64,000 bases of DNA from Hevea brasiliensis (GCF_030052815.1 NC_079502.1:37316050-37380049); one strand, 5' to 3'; positions 42,336 through 55,921 are shown, numbered from the stretch's first letter. The notes: a model not told the origin generated them from the letters alone. Numbers and translations are program-made.

Positions 42336-45300
42336 ATGCCCAAGTAAAGTGCAGAGGAAGAATGCACCCCTGATAGCATCTAGGGCATCTTGCTCCTCCT
42401 GGGCTCTCATGGCATAAGCTCTGGCAGGTACTCTGGCCTCTGGACTTTCTGCTGACTCAGATACAGGCCTCTATAATGGACCACCTACGTCAGATTTGTA
42501 GGACTTTCTACCCGTTTGAGGTGCAAGGGCAAGCCTATCTGCTTATGTTGGGGCAATTGTAGCAGTCCTCTTTGGATAGTTTCTGATTTGATGTTCTATA
42601 GACCTGCATCGTAAGCAAGCACTAGCAACTCGCCAACACTCCCCCTTATGCCACTTCTGGCAGTATGGATAGGCAAAAGATGCTAGGGCTGGTCCTCTAA
42701 ACACCACCCCTAGAGAGCTGACCACCGATGGGGTGGACTAGTCTCTCCTAGGTATGAACTGTGGTCTGGGACCCTGGGATTGGCCCTAACCTTGTGGTTG
42801 ACTCGAACTCTGAGTAGGAGGACCCTTAAACTTTTTACTGGGAGCAAAGGATGAACTGGATTGACCTAGACCCCTCTTCTGCTGTCTTTCCCTTCTGTTC
42901 TGCTCATTTATTCTGACTATTTCTACTTTCGATGTAGCATCGACTAATTTGGCAAAATCTGTAATCTCCAATGCTGTTATCATGACCTTAATATTGTCAT
43001 TTAGCCCTTCTTCAAACCTTTTGCACCTCTCAGTCTCTGTAGGGACTATCTCCCTCCCATATCGGCTCAATCTGATAAATTCATGCTCATATTCTGCCAC
43101 TGATAGTTGCCTCTGCCTCAAACTGATAAATTCTCTTCTTCTCTCTTCTAGATACACCTTACTGCCATACTTCTTTTTGAACTCTGAGAGGAAAAAATCC
43201 TAGGTGATCTGATCTAGTTGCACCTCACTAGGTACTGTGTCCCACCACTGGTATGTATTATTTTGAAGTAGGGACACAGCACCCTCCAGGTTCTGCTCTG
43301 GGGTGCAGTGAAGCTGTTTCAACACTCTTCCAGTTCTATCAAGCCAATTTTCAACTGTCATGGGGTCATCTTCCTTCTTCCCAAAGAAATCTACAGCCAC
43401 ATGTTTTCATAGTTTTTCTAGGTGGGACTTCTGTGGTGGTGGCGAAGGTTGTAGCTGTGGTTGTGGTGATGGAATTGGCCCCATCATTTTTCAGTAAAAT
43501 TCAGTCATTTACTGGAATGACGCAAATTGAGGTAGGGCAGGTGTTAGTAGTATACCCTAGAGCATATCATTTAGTATGTATCTTGTACATACTTTTATTA
43601 ATAAAAGGCATTTCCACTTTTCCGTTTACATAATATATTTATGTGTAATAGAAAAGGTCCATTGATATTTTGTTAGAAATATTATTCTTAAGTTGTTAAG
43701 AATATGAGTGACAATATTTCTAGCACGAAGTATTATAAATAGGTTCACAATCGAGGATACTTCATAATAAGGACATGACTTATCCAGAAAGATTGTATTC
43801 ATGTTTGTTCCCAAGTTATTTATATGAGATATAAATAAGATGGAATGGTGAGTCTCATGCCATATAACAAACATGATAGGCATTTATAAATGATAAGTAG
43901 GCCGAACCAGTGACACTTATGACAAGCACATGGAGTTTATTCTTGTCAATGTTTTGTCATAAATCATATCAGTGCATATAATCTTTAGACCTGAGATAGC
44001 ACAGTTATCTTGTATATAGGTAGTTTGAGTTTGATACTGCTTTCATACTTATACTGTGTATGGGTATATGGGCATGTGTTCGCTCCTACTAGTTATATAT
44101 GGAGGTAGGTGTTGATCAAGATGGAATCTGTTCCTCTAAGTAAATAGAGATAAAATCCTATGTTCATTTAATTGTTCTTGATGTTTCAAGTTCCTGGCGG
44201 AGACAGATAGATTTATTCGAAAAGAGTTTACGATGAGAAAATCTTTTAATCAAGAACTGGAATTAAAAGAGAACATAATATTCATAGCAAATGGAGTTTG
44301 ACATAAACCATGACTCGGCTTGAGTTGGGATTTTGTAATGAGAGATTCTAGTGCATGGTAACATATGATTATAGGTTCATTTAAGGTAAACCTTATTACT
44401 AATTGGGTGGCTATGGCATGCTATGCTAGGTGTTAACCATGGTCTATGAGGTTCATAAAATGATTTAGAGAAATCATTTATGGTAAGAAAGAGTTCTGAT
44501 GATATTAAGAGTTGATATTATGTCTCATTGCCAATTAGTGATGAGCCTAGTAAGTCACACACATACACAAGTTATCGCCTAATTAAATATGATTTAATTA
44601 ATTAATTAAAGAGTTTAAATTGATTAATTAAATAGGTTTGGTTTGCAATTAGATTGCAAAGTCCCTAGCATGACTTGAAACCAAATCTAGATTATTGGAT
44701 GTATAATATAAGTTAAATTTATATTTAAAGTGTTTAAATATGAATTTAATTAATGAGAAATTAATTAATAGAGATTAATTAATTAATTTATATTTGATAT
44801 AAATTGATTAGAAGAAGAAAATAATTATTTTGGGTTAAGAACTCAAAATTAAGACACAGGGGCATTTTGGTCATTTTGCAGTGTGACACGTGGCACCATG
44901 AGATGGTGACACATGGCATAACACATAAGCTTGCCAAATGTTTTTTAATCATGTAAGATGATTAAAATCAAGATTAAATAGAGGTTTGACACTTGGCACA
45001 ATGTGATTGGGTCACTTAAACCTAGAGCTAATCAAAGGGTGACATGTGGCAAGGGTTTAATGTGTTAACCTAGCTATTTAAGTGTTGTTATGAGAAAATA
45101 AAAGATAACCAGCAGCCACACTCCTTTGTCATCTCTTATCTCTTCTTCTTCATCTCTTATCAATTCAAAGAGATTAGCCATCAATCTCTTGAATTAAGAA
45201 CACTAGGAATTGTTTCTAGTGTCCTGTTTACATCTCTAATCTCTTAAAAGGCAAAACTTGAATTTCTAATTAATAGAAAAGGCTTTAGAAGCTGTTCAAG

Positions 45301-45741
45301 GGCTGCCATAGGTGTTCTTGGTGTGGACAAGCTAGAGGGACAACATCCGTGTCCTCAAGACAAATCTCAAAGCGCGAACATTGCGATTGCATCAAGAGGT
45401 TAGTGTAATCGTTCTTGATTTAATCTAGGGTTCTAAAATTAATCTGATTAATTTTAAAATCTTAAATGGCAAATACAGATCCAAAAACATATTAAAAGAG
45501 TTTTAATATGTTGTTTATCATTGAAATCAAATATATAAAAATAAATCTTGCATGATGCATGTGACCCTAGGTGAAAATTTTTGAATTCAATGGTATAAAC
45601 TTGTGTTTTTCACGCTTCCGTTCCTTCAGCAGGTGCCTCAGCTACTGGTGGAGCAAGTTCTCCCCTACCTCTTGATTCAGCCCTTGATGGAGCATGACTC
45701 TCCACCTCTTCATCAACTGCTCTTTGAGAAGCAGGATCCAT
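42336..45741 (-). pseudogene. Gag of element E, split by a copia solo LTR
   Basis: Start ATG at 45741 (MDPASQRAVDEEVESHAPS); the coding part 45741-45635 is separated from 43541-42336 by the copia LTR at 43542-45629. The core EQNLEGAVSLLQNNTYQWWD and MYLEERRREFISLRQRQLSV is present. The first knuckle reads YPYCQKWHKGEC and the second ends in Tyr instead of Cys (CLRCRSIEHQIRNY), so both zinc knuckles have lost a ligand. A stop lies near 43200. Confidence 0.9.
43542..45629 (+). mobile_element. Copia-type solo LTR, TSD GCAGG
   Basis: 2088 bp, TGTTAGTAGTATACCC...CTTCCGTTCCTTCA, flanked by gcagg at 43537-43541 and 45630-45634, in element E's gag. It is the same family as the minus-strand LTR at 53808-55921, whose junction to a polypurine tract fixes the orientation. 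A possible promoter, agctatttaagtg near 45070, precedes a CT-rich leader-like stretch. Confidence 0.92.
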
Positions 45742-45851
45742 ATCCTAATCAAAATAAGAAAATAAACAGATTTACATGAGTGTCACCTCAACGCTTACAA
45801 ATGCAATGCAATGGTATGCACTCTATCTAGGCCCAGAAACGCCTAAATCAA

Positions 45852-45864
45852 TGCTGTGATACCA
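45852..45864 (-). other. PBS of element E
   Basis: Plus strand tgctgtgatacca: one mismatch to the complement of TGGTATCAGAGCA. Five bases from the LTR. Confidence 0.85.
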
Positions 45865-46488
45865 CTAAATGTGACACCCCTTACCCGTCTACAGTGTAGC
45901 CAAGCAAGATGTGCCACACAGTGTGCCGGAGCACCACATATTATCTTATTGATATTTATCATTTCTTAATTTATTTAATTATGGGTCACTAAGTGAATTT
46001 TTTTTTTAAATTGATGTCCTTTACATCATTTATTGAAATTTTAAATTAATTTGAGGTTCCGAACATTTTTCAGAAAATCTAGCAAAGTGCCAACTAAAAA
46101 TAGAAAAAATAGTTCTTTGAAACCTGTGGAAAACACTTCCAAATATTTTTTTCCAATCATTCTCAACTCCAAATAATCAATATCATCTCAACATTTCTCA
46201 ATAATTTTCATTTATACAATTCATATCACATATAATTCAATTTAAACTCAAATTTATGAAGGCAATACTTAATTTCATTAATTTACAATAAAAAATAGTA
46301 CAAGTGTTTATAATTTTCATGATAACATAAAGATCTACATACAAAATACAATTTACAAAAATACAAAAGAGAATCTTAGTGCCCTACCAAAATGCACTGC
46401 AGATGAGAGGTGACACAGGACACTAGTAGATGTGACTCTCAGCCAGTCTGGGGTCTACTGGGCTCACGCTCTGCATCTCCTGTAACTA

Positions 46489-46526
46489 CGCATGGAAAAA
46501 GGAACATGCTAAGCAATACTACTTAG
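46489..46526 (-). other. Double stem-loop of the LTR (copy 8)
   Basis: Minus strand SL1 CTAAGT-AGTATT-GCTTAG (46509-46526). SL2 is degenerate, CATGTTCC-TTTTT-CCATG (46491-46508). Confidence 0.58.
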
Positions 46527-46838
46527 TGGTGCCAATAATAAAATAAAAATAACTAGAATGAAATAAACATGCAGAGTGTATGCTAACATTTTATGCATCG
46601 AGTTTACGCAATTATTTGCGATGTCGATACTTTTTATGTTAATTATTTGATTAAAATTTGGTAAGATTTATTTTGATTACCCAAGTAACCTATACTAGTT
46701 GACCAGCCTGGATAAATGAGTAAACTGACAATGGGTACCATGTACCTCAGGCCGTTACACCATCGGTCACAATGTGTCTCTCGGTGTTCAACAGAATAGC
46801 TAATAAGCAGTAATAAATATTAGGCACGAGGCCAAGTA

Positions 46839-49800
46839 TGTCACACCTTACCCCTCTGTAAGGCATAACATGATCCCGTAGAATACCTAATGAACTACCG
46901 AACTTCACCTACCGATAACTCATTAAGTACCCTACAAGGGATTTTAAAACAATTTTCTTATTTTTGACAAGTGGTGAGCATTGTCTAATAAGTACTTAAA
47001 ACATTTAGTTAAATTAAAACTAGTTAATATTTTTGGCCCATTTTATTTTTACGCAAATTTTAGAAAAATTTTGACAGAGTTTCCTCTGTATTTTGAGAAA
47101 CCAGTTCTTCAAATACCTGAAATAAAAGCACTTCCAATAATTTTCTAACCACTGCTTCAAATTCATACTCAATCTCAATCAATTTCTCAAATTCACAAGT
47201 TCAATAATTGCTTCAAAATACTGTCCATCAATATCATTTATTCATATTCCATTCAAGATAAACAATTTATTTCATTTAAAACAAAATAATTTATACACAA
47301 CCTTACAAATTTATATCAAAAGAAACACAAACTAAACTTTATTACAAACTTCGTACAAATTTGTGTACAAGCTGCTCAAGACCCATTTTTACATGTCCAT
47401 ACATTTATGTGCAATATATACATCAAAAGAAGTATTCTGATTAGGGTATAAATTATACCCGAATGCTTCAAGCTGATGACTTCACACACCTCAGCAGCTC
47501 AGTCTGCTGCTCCTCTAGTCTCTGTATCTGCGACAGCAATAAAAGCTATCGCTGAGTACTAGGACTCAGTGGTGCACAATATACTAAAATAATCTTTATG
47601 CAAAACTTAAAGCACATTCATTCAAAAATTTGGCTAAACATGAAAATTAAATACAATCATGCATTGTAAGATTTTACATGTAAACCAAGTTCATTTCAAA
47701 GTATCAAAACACATTTCATAAAACCCACAGTTAGATCACGCCATTCGAAACAAATAGAATCTCAATAGCCAGAGGCTAAAGAGAAATCATATCACAAGGC
47801 TAGCTAGCTCAAATATATGGATATCCATTCACATCCTCTTCTACTGGCACACCTCAACACTTCTCCAGAGAGGGAATCAAAATTCGAAACTAATTACCCC
47901 CACTAGTCGTGCTAGTGAGGTGTTCAAATATATGGTCATGACACTGTGGTTTCAAAACTTATCTTAACAATTTGCTAAACATTGTCATTTCAAATATACA
48001 CAATAACTTTCACAATTTAAATCAAACATCATAAAAATGCTATAATCCAATATTTCACATTATTCAAAACATTATGCAAAAGATGATTATAAAAAGTATT
48101 TGTTGTGCACAAACCTCAAACGAGTCGCCTGTTGGCCTTGACTCGACTCCTCGGGTTCTGTCCCGGTATTCTTTTCCACTGAAACACGAAATTTTCCAAT
48201 GTTTCAGTACTAAAACTTAAAATAAATCCAAAATAAACTTAACTTCACATTTACCTAGCTCTAACGTGTTAAATTCGACGTTCTCGAAATTTTGTGTTTC
48301 GGGTTACTATTCACTGTACTATTCAAGTCAAATTATTGACTTTCTAAGGCTTAATGGGTATGGGAACTCCAACTTCACCCACATACCACATTTTGGTCAC
48401 CAAACTTGTTGGTTTTGGTCATTTGTTTAAAGCTTAGGTCATTTTGGCAAAATTGTCAATTTTCGGTTTTGGTTCTCCGAAGTTGTACTGTTCCATTGGT
48501 CGATCTACTGTTGGAATTTGACAAAACTTCCTTCATAGAAGATGTTCTTATTGTCTTAAGTGTATTCTCATTTTTGGATCACCCCAATCGGAGTTTTGTA
48601 GCTCAAGTTATGGCCAAAATAAGTTTACTGTTCACATGTACTGTTCATACTGAGATTTTAGTGCTGGCAGATTTTTGGTCCAACTTTGGTTAATAATTTG
48701 ACCAAGTTAAGTTCATAATTTGGTCTCACTTTCTTCATATGAAATGTTGTACTATGTCTTAGGTTTCCATCGGTTCAAGAATCGCCTAAATCCGAGTTTT
48801 CTAGAGAGAGTTATAGCCATCCAAACATTACTGCTCAATGAAAATTCTGCAGAATCTCAGTACAGTAATTTAATTTTGCTCAATGCTTTTGAAAGGGTTA
48901 ATGGCCTAATTTGGGTTGGTGTTCTTCATAAAAGTTTTAGGTCTATATCATATCTAATTTCTGGTAAAATTTCAGATCAATTTGACCTACCTAGCTCGAG
49001 TTATGACCAAATGAACAGTTACTGTTCATTTTTAGTGCAGTGGCAGCCTGCAAACAATCCACTTTGGTCAATTGTTTCACCAAGTTTTGGTCAGTTTTTG
49101 GCCATGGTTCCTTAATGAAAATTGTGCTCTTTTATGTCTATTTTCATCTCCAATTGGTGGCATATCAATTGGACTTGTAAAATTTGAGTTTTGGTCCTTC
49201 AAAGTGGGTTTGGTCATGCTGCCAGCAGCATGACCATTGACCTACGAATTTGATTTTTATTCCAACAATTCCCACACAACTTATTTGGTCATAATTGACC
49301 ATTATTTCACTTCACAATAAGTCCAACATGCCATTTATGCATTTTTCCCAAAATTTGGTTCACAACCCTAGCATTTAAAACCCTAACTCATCAATTTCAC
49401 TACTTTGTTGCAATTAATCACACTTAATGGTTTTAATACTAATCATTCAACCAAGAAAGGTTTCTAAACTCATTCAAATGTATCATATCCATGCAAATCA
49501 TATTCCTCTCAAGCTGCCCAAAATTTCAGTTTAATTCTTCCCCCATATTTGTTTCATTTAAATCAACTTCTAAGCTCACTTTCAACCATCACATGTGCAT
49601 TTGAATGGATAAATGAAGAGTTTAGCATACTAACCTTAGGTGAACCTTAAATCTTCACTTTTTGTTCTTCTTCTTCCTTCTTCTTCTTGCTTTCTTATGC
49701 TTCTTCTATACTCTTCAAGATGCAATAATGAAATTCATGTGGAGAATTTTAGGGAAAGCATGTTTAATTTAGGGTTTCAAAAGCTTGGTTAGACTTATCC

Positions 49801-50540
49801 ATGGTGGAAGATGAAATAAGTGAGAGGGAAGAGTGAGTCACGTTTTTCCTTTCGAAGATGATGAGTTTAATTTTTTTTTTCTTTTGTTTCTTTTATTTAT
49901 TTTGCTATGGAAGACCATAAATATCAAATTTAATAAATATTTAATAAATTTGTTTATGACATCATTAATGATGTCATCAACTTTGACTTTTCCAACCTCT
50001 TTCCTTTTCTTTTTTTTTTCTATTTATTTCTCTATTAGTTCTTTAATTTTATTCTCGATTCCGAAATTTTCTTTTCTCCGATTTTATTTGACAGTTAGGT
50101 CAGGAGTCAGCTCTCGGGGTCAATTGACCAAATTGCCCCTCGCCGGTTCATCCCGGTTTGCAAATAATCCAATATTTCTTCCGGCTCCCTGACCTAATTA
50201 TTTGACTGGCTTAACAGTTCTTTTTCGTGGTTTTCTCTTTTCCACTGTGTTCATAAGGGTCCTAAGGACCGCAGCGTCACTTTTTACGGTTCGAAATTTG
50301 AGTTTAGAATGACTTCGCAGTCATTCCCGAGGAGGTCACTCATCGCTGTGACTCTCGGCTCGTTTAACCTCTTATGTTCTGTTTTTCTTATTTATAGTTA
50401 ACTAATTAAACATTACTAATTATTTGTGTTTATGGCTTCTCAAATTGTCTTAAGTGTGGCCCTAATCCCATTAATTGTCCGGATCGACACCGGTCACCGG
50501 AACAGTGAAATATACCAGGCTATACAACGGGGGTGTTACA
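46839..50540 (-). mobile_element. Solo LTR, type 2-like, TSD AAGTA
   Basis: 3702 bp between aagta at 46834-46838 and 50541-50545, inside element E's 5' LTR. Left end TGTCACACCTTACCCC; right end CGGGGGTGTTACA. The 3' end matches type 2, but the 5' end (complement of TGTAACACCCCCGTTGTATAG) differs from the other type 2 copies, so it may be a separate subfamily. Open frames inside (48406-49115, 49833-50192) are low-complexity or LTR module sequence with no recognisable domain. Confidence 0.92.
47531..47569 (-). other. Double stem-loop of the LTR (copy 9, type 2-like)
   Basis: Minus strand SL1 CTGAGT-CCTAGT-ACTCAG (47552-47569) and SL2 CGATAG-CTTTTATTG-CTGTCG (47531-47551). Confidence 0.72.
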
Positions 50541-52597
50541 AAGTATCACAATAGTGTCACAATGGCTAAAAGCCATAAAATCAAGAAATTCCCACATAAG
50601 CCATAAATCATAGAATGGCATGATGCCATATGCAGTACTGCTATCAGAACCCTATTGCCATGCCAACCTATCCAAACCCATCTTACTAGGTCTACTAGGG
50701 CATATTACAAAGCTTTTAATTGAATATTTGTGTTTAACATGTAAGGTTACTATTCATTTTAATATTCGAGTGAAAATATTGACTTTCTCATACATAATAG
50801 TTACATTAGTTCTAAGCATATAATTAACCACATTTTCGTTCACAAAAGTATTGCCATTGGTTGCCAATCAATACTTAAAACCAATAGGAAATAAACCAAA
50901 ATTTTTAGTTTTGGGTGCTAGAGTTCACTATTCCATTAGGTCATTCTACAATGAGAATTTTGCCAAGTGTTCTTAATCAAAGTTATTTTTTTATGTGTCT
51001 TCTTTAATTCCCTTTTTTAATGACTCCATTTGGAATTTTCTAGCTCAAGTCATGCTTATTTCTTTAGGACTAGCCAGATTGGCATCTACCTAGAATTTCT
51101 GGGCAGAAATGGTTCTGGTAGTTTTGATACCCTGGATTTGGTTAGCAATTCAGATGGGTTATGGTCAGAATTTAGTTTGGTGTTCTTCAGAAAAGTTGTT
51201 CTAAATTGTCTAAGCTTTTCATTGATATAAATTTTAGGTCAATTGGACTTTTCTACACTGAGTTACGACCATTTGAACGAATACTGTTCATTTGGTCATT
51301 TTCCAGGGACAACATGTTGGTTACCCAGATTAGGGTAGTTTTTAGGTCAACTTGGGTTAGTTTTATGGGTAGAGTTTCTTCACCAAAGTTGTCCATTATG
51401 GGTCTAGTTTCATGTTTAATTATCCTTGCACCAATTGAACCTACACCTTTCAAGTTACAGCTGCCCCAACTTGCTGCACTCACACCCAGCCCTGCAGATC
51501 ACCTAGGGCAGCATACCTAACCTCAATTCTATTGTCATAAATCACTTAAATTCCTAATCAAATATAGCCAAATGGTCACTAATTGGCCATTACAATGTTC
51601 ATATACCATTACATGAGCAAACCCTAATTTTGCTCAAGTCTCCAAGTTTTCAAAGTTCAATTTATGCAATAAAATTATAATTTCAACTTATATCATGTCC
51701 TTAAACATGAATTGAGTGAAAGAGAGAATAAATGGGCAGTAACCTTAGTTGAAGAGTTTCTCACACTTGAAAAACCTCTTTGTTTCCTTTACTTTTTGCT
51801 ACCTCAAGTTTGCAAAAGATATAAAGATCAAATTTAGTAAAGACAATGTAGGGTTTTATAGTAATTTAAGGTGGGAATTGAAGCTTTGTTGAGATGGCAA
51901 TGGTGGAACACCATGGAGCTGGTTCAGCCAGCTAAAGAAGAAAGAAAATTCTGGAATTTTTTTTTTCTTAATTCTTATCTCTTTTATTTGTTTCAAGAAG
52001 ACTTGCTAAATGGTGATTGGTGGGAGGGTTTTAAATGACATCATTATGATGTCATAATTAGGCATTTTATTAATTTTTTTTTCTTTCATTTCTACTCACT
52101 TCAAATTAATTTTTCATCAACATTAATTCATATTTTATGTCATATAATTTATGTAATTAATTGGACAAATTAGTCAAAAATCATCTCTGAAGACAAAATG
52201 ACCAAAATGCCCTCCGTTTGGCTTAATGAGCTAAAATTGTGTATACCAATTGATTTAATTTTCCTTAGCTTTTCTTAGAAATTTATTGTCATTGAACCCT
52301 CAATAACCCTTTACTAGAGTCCCATAAATTATTTCATAGAATTCCTCTAAGGTTTAGGGTTGCTATCTGTGTTCATAGCAACTTCCCATTAGGGTCACTC
52401 ACAACTGAGGCCACAGCTTATTTAACCTTAGTGCATTTCATATCTAAAAATTTTCCTTAATTTTTCTTGTCATTATTTGGTTTATTTATAACTCCTCACT
52501 CTAGTCTAATTATAATTATAGATATTTTAGCTGCTTGAACCAACATTGATCACCGGAACAGTAAAACGTACGGACTAGCTAGAGTGGGGATATTACA

Positions 52598-53807
52598 AGA
52601 TGCATGAAGGCCAGGATGTGGGAGAACATGTTCATACCATTATCTGGCTTATAGAGAAGCTGGAGGCATTGGATTTTTCCATGGACTTTTCTTTCTAGAT
52701 GGATTTGATCCTAGAATCCTTGCCTGAGTTTTTTGGAAGTTTTATCACAAACTTCCTTGTGAATAAACAAGAGTGCACTTTAGCTAGTTTTCTGAACATT
52801 CTTGTGATTGCTCAAGGCAATATGCCTAGTAGGAAGGGAAAGAAAGTGGCACTTGTTACTTCTTCTTCTTATGGTAAGACTAAGAAGAAGAAGAAAAGCA
52901 ACAAGAATAAGCCATCTTCTGCCCCTGGCCCTTATGGTAGAGTGGGTAAAAAGAGCCAAATAGTGAAGAAAAAGGCAGAAACAGTTCTTGCTGATAAGGG
53001 AAAGTGTTTCCACTGTCAAAAGGATGGGCACTAGACAAGAAACTGCCTAAAATACCTAAAGTTGGTAAAGAATAAGAAGGCAAGACCTTCTGAAGGTATA
53101 GCTATTTCTTACTTCTTATATTTTGGTATTGCTTATCATACTAATTCTGCTTGGGTCATTGATACTGGTTCTAATTCACATATAATTTTTGATGTGTAGG
53201 AACTAGTAAGTCCTAGGAGCTTGGATCATGGAGAAGTGAGGCTAAAGATGGGTGATGGATCAAGTGTTGATGCCAAAGCCATCGGATCTACTTCTCTTAT
53301 TATACATAGTCATTTTGATGATAATGTTTTGTATTTAAAGGATGTTTTGTATGTACCCAACATGTATAAAAATATCATTTCTGTATCTAGTTTTACTAGA
53401 GATGGTTATGAATTTGGATTCATAAATGATGTATGTACAGTTTATCATGGTAATAAAATTGTATGTTTGGGTTACTTGCAAAATGGTCTTTAGTATGTTG
53501 ATAATGAATGCAAAATAGCTCCAAGCACCTAATATGAAATTAATGCAACATAAAATATTAACCTTAATCTAAAAAACCTTTGGCACTTGAGATTGGGTCA
53601 TGTAGCAAAAGATAGGATCACCAAGTTAGAAAGGATGGGGATTTTGTCCACTTTGGAAAATGAACCATCACAAACTTATGAGTCCTGCCTTCAGGGCAAA
53701 ATGACCAGTCTCCCTTTATGGGATAAGGGCAAAGAGCTGAAGATATTTTAGAACTCATACATAGTGATGTATGTGGGCCATTTAAAGAAATGGGTAGAGG
53801 TGGATAT
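52598..53807 (+). pseudogene. Ty1/copia gag-protease-integrase fragment
   Basis: Left end cut by element E, right end by a minus-strand copia LTR. The gag C-terminus (MDLILESLPEFFGSFITNF) leads to a Lys-rich stretch and a CX2CX4HX4C knuckle (CFHCQKDGH, stop, TRNC; 53005-53046). Protease: WVIDTGSNSHI (near 53155), the copia DTG site, followed by a stop and then LKMGDGSSVDAKAIGS and LYVPNMYKNIISVSSF. The pre-integrase domain is LWHLRLGHVAKDRITKLERMG ... CLQGKMTSL; the first Cys of the usual CxxC is still visible. It ends at the start of the integrase core (HSDVCGPFKEMGRGGY-like). Stops and frameshifts make it inactive. Confidence 0.92.
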
Positions 53808-55921
53808 TAAAGGAGCAGAAGCATGAAAAATATTAGTTTAGATCATTGAATTCAAAATTTTTCTTCTAAGCTCTCATGCATCATGCAAGATTCATTATTT
53901 ACCTATTTCATTTCAATGTTCAATAGCATATTAAAACACTTTTAATATGTTTTTGGATCTATATTTGTCATTTAAGATTTTAGAATTAACAAATTGATTC
54001 ATTAGAACCCTAGATTAAATCAAGAACATGTGCACTAACCTTTTAATGCACTGTAGTTGTGTTTGGTAGCTTTGGGATGCACCTAGGATACCAGATGTTG
54101 GCCCTCTAGCTTGTCCACACCAAGATCACTAATGGCAGTCCCTTGAACAGCATCTCAAGCTTTTCCAATCAATTAGAAATTGAGGTTTTGCCTTTTAGAG
54201 AGGTTGCAGACGTATATTGGATGCTAGAAACGATTTATAGCAATTTTAATTCAAGAGAATATTGGCAATTCTCTTTGAATTGATAAGAGATAAAGAAGAA
54301 GAGAGGAAGAGCGATGAGAGGTGGCAACACCTTTTGATAAAAAATCAAAATGCTTGTTTTGTTCTTTCATCCTTTCCTTTATATAGCAAGGTCAACACTT
54401 AAAACCCTTGCCACATGTCATCTTTTGATTGGCTCAGAATTTTAATTGACCTAATCACATTAAGCCAAGGGTCAAAGCTAGATTTAATCTTGACTTTGAT
54501 CATCTTACATGATTGAAAGACAAATGGCAAGCTTATGTGTAGTGCCATGTGTCACCATCTCATGGTGCCACATGTCACTCTGTGAAATGACCAAATTACC
54601 CTCGTGTCTTAATTTTGAGTTCTCAACTCAAAATAATTATTTCTCTTCTTCTAATCAATTTATATCAAATATAAATTAATTAATTAAACTCTATTAATTA
54701 ATTTCTCATAATTAAATTCATATTTAAACACTTTAAATATAAATTTAACTAATACTATACATCCAATAACCTAGATTTGGTTTCAAGCCATGCTAGGGAC
54801 TTTGCAATCTAATTGCAAATGAAACCTATTTAATTAATCAATTAATCTCTTTAACTAATTAATTAAATCACATTTAACTTGGTGATTACTTGTGTATGTG
54901 TGTGACTCACTAGGTTCATCACTAATTGGCAATGAGATATGATATTAATTCTTAATATTATTAGAACTCTTTCTTACCATAAATGATTTCTCTAAATCAT
55001 TTTAGGCACCTCATAGACCATGGTTAACACCTAGCATAGCATGCCATGGCCACCCAATTAGTTATAAGGAATACCTTAAATGAACCTTTTATCATATGTT
55101 ACCATGCACTAGAATCTCTTAGTTACAATATCCCAATTCGAGCTGGAGTCATGGTTTATGTCAAACTCCATTTGCTATGAATATTATGCTCTCATTTAAT
55201 TCCAATTCTTGATTAAAAAGATTTTCTCATCAGAAACTCTTTTCTGATTAAATCTATTTATCTTGGTCAGGAACTTGAAACATCAGGAACAATTAAATGA
55301 ACATAGGATTTTATCTCTATTTCCTTAGGATAATAGATTCCATCTTAATCAACACGTACCTCCATATATAACTAGTAGGAGCCAACACATGCCCATATAC
55401 CCATACACAGTACGAGTATGAAAGCAGTATCAAACTCAAACAACCTATATATAAGATAACTGTGCTATCTCAGGTCTAAAGATTATATGGACTGATATGA
55501 TTTATGACAATTCATTGACAAGAGTAAACTCCATATGCTTGTCATAAATGTCACTGGTTCGGCCTACTTATCATGCATAAGTGCCTATCATGTTTATTAT
55601 ATGGCATGAGACTCGCCATTCCATCTTATTTACATCTCATATAAATAACTTGGAAACAAACATGATTACAATCTTTCTAGATAAGTCATGTCCTTATTGT
55701 GAAGTATCCTCGATTGTGAACTAATTTATGAGACTTTGTGCTAGAAATACTGTCGCTCATATTCTTAACAACTTAAGAATAGAATTTCTAACAAAATATC
55801 AATGGACCATTTCTATTACACATAAATATATTATGCAAACAGAAAAGTGAAAATGCCTTTTTTTAATAAAACATGTACAAGATACATACTAAATGATATG
55901 CTCTAGGGCATACTACTAATA
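53808..55921 (-). repeat. 3' LTR of second copia-type element (2114 bp)
   Basis: Same family as the solo LTR at 43542-45629. Both terminal dinucleotides carry a G-to-A or C-to-T change: the LTR starts TATTAGTAG rather than TGTTAGTAG on minus and ends ...CTCCTTTA rather than ...TTCCTTCA. Confidence 0.88.

Larger units (their letters stand above)
40843..52597 (-). mobile_element. Element E: Ty3/gypsy chromovirus, minus strand, 5' half
   Basis: On the minus strand from the right: 5' LTR (45870-52597 with nested solo LTR), PBS, gag (split by a copia solo LTR), protease, RT and start of RNase H, where it is cut by element D. Its right edge (…GATATTACA) abuts a copia gag frame, so E inserted into a copia element; the expected right target copy is agatg (52598-52602). 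Integrase and the 3' LTR are missing. Confidence 0.9.
45870..52597 (-). repeat. 5' LTR of element E, split by a solo LTR
   Basis: Begins TGTGACACCCC and ends GGGGATATTACA on the plus strand. The insert (46839-50540 plus one aagta) removed, it is about 3.02 kb, near the 3.07 kb of D's LTR. Its 5' terminal bases (TGTAATATCCCCACTCTAGC on minus) resemble those of C's LTR more than those of D. The stem-loop pair is at 46489-46526. Confidence 0.9.

Noticed and set aside
44560..44820. A+T-rich stretch with repeated attaattaatt, considered as an origin or a MITE
   Set aside because: The same A+T-rich stretch is present in the sister copia LTR (54640-54880), so it is a normal part of that LTR; no terminal inverted repeats are seen.
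48406..50192. Several open frames of 95-131 codons (48406-48693, 48720-49115, 49833-50192)
   Set aside because: They lie in the solo LTR and overlap the repeat modules or a T-rich tract; compositions are low-complexity and no family is recognisable.
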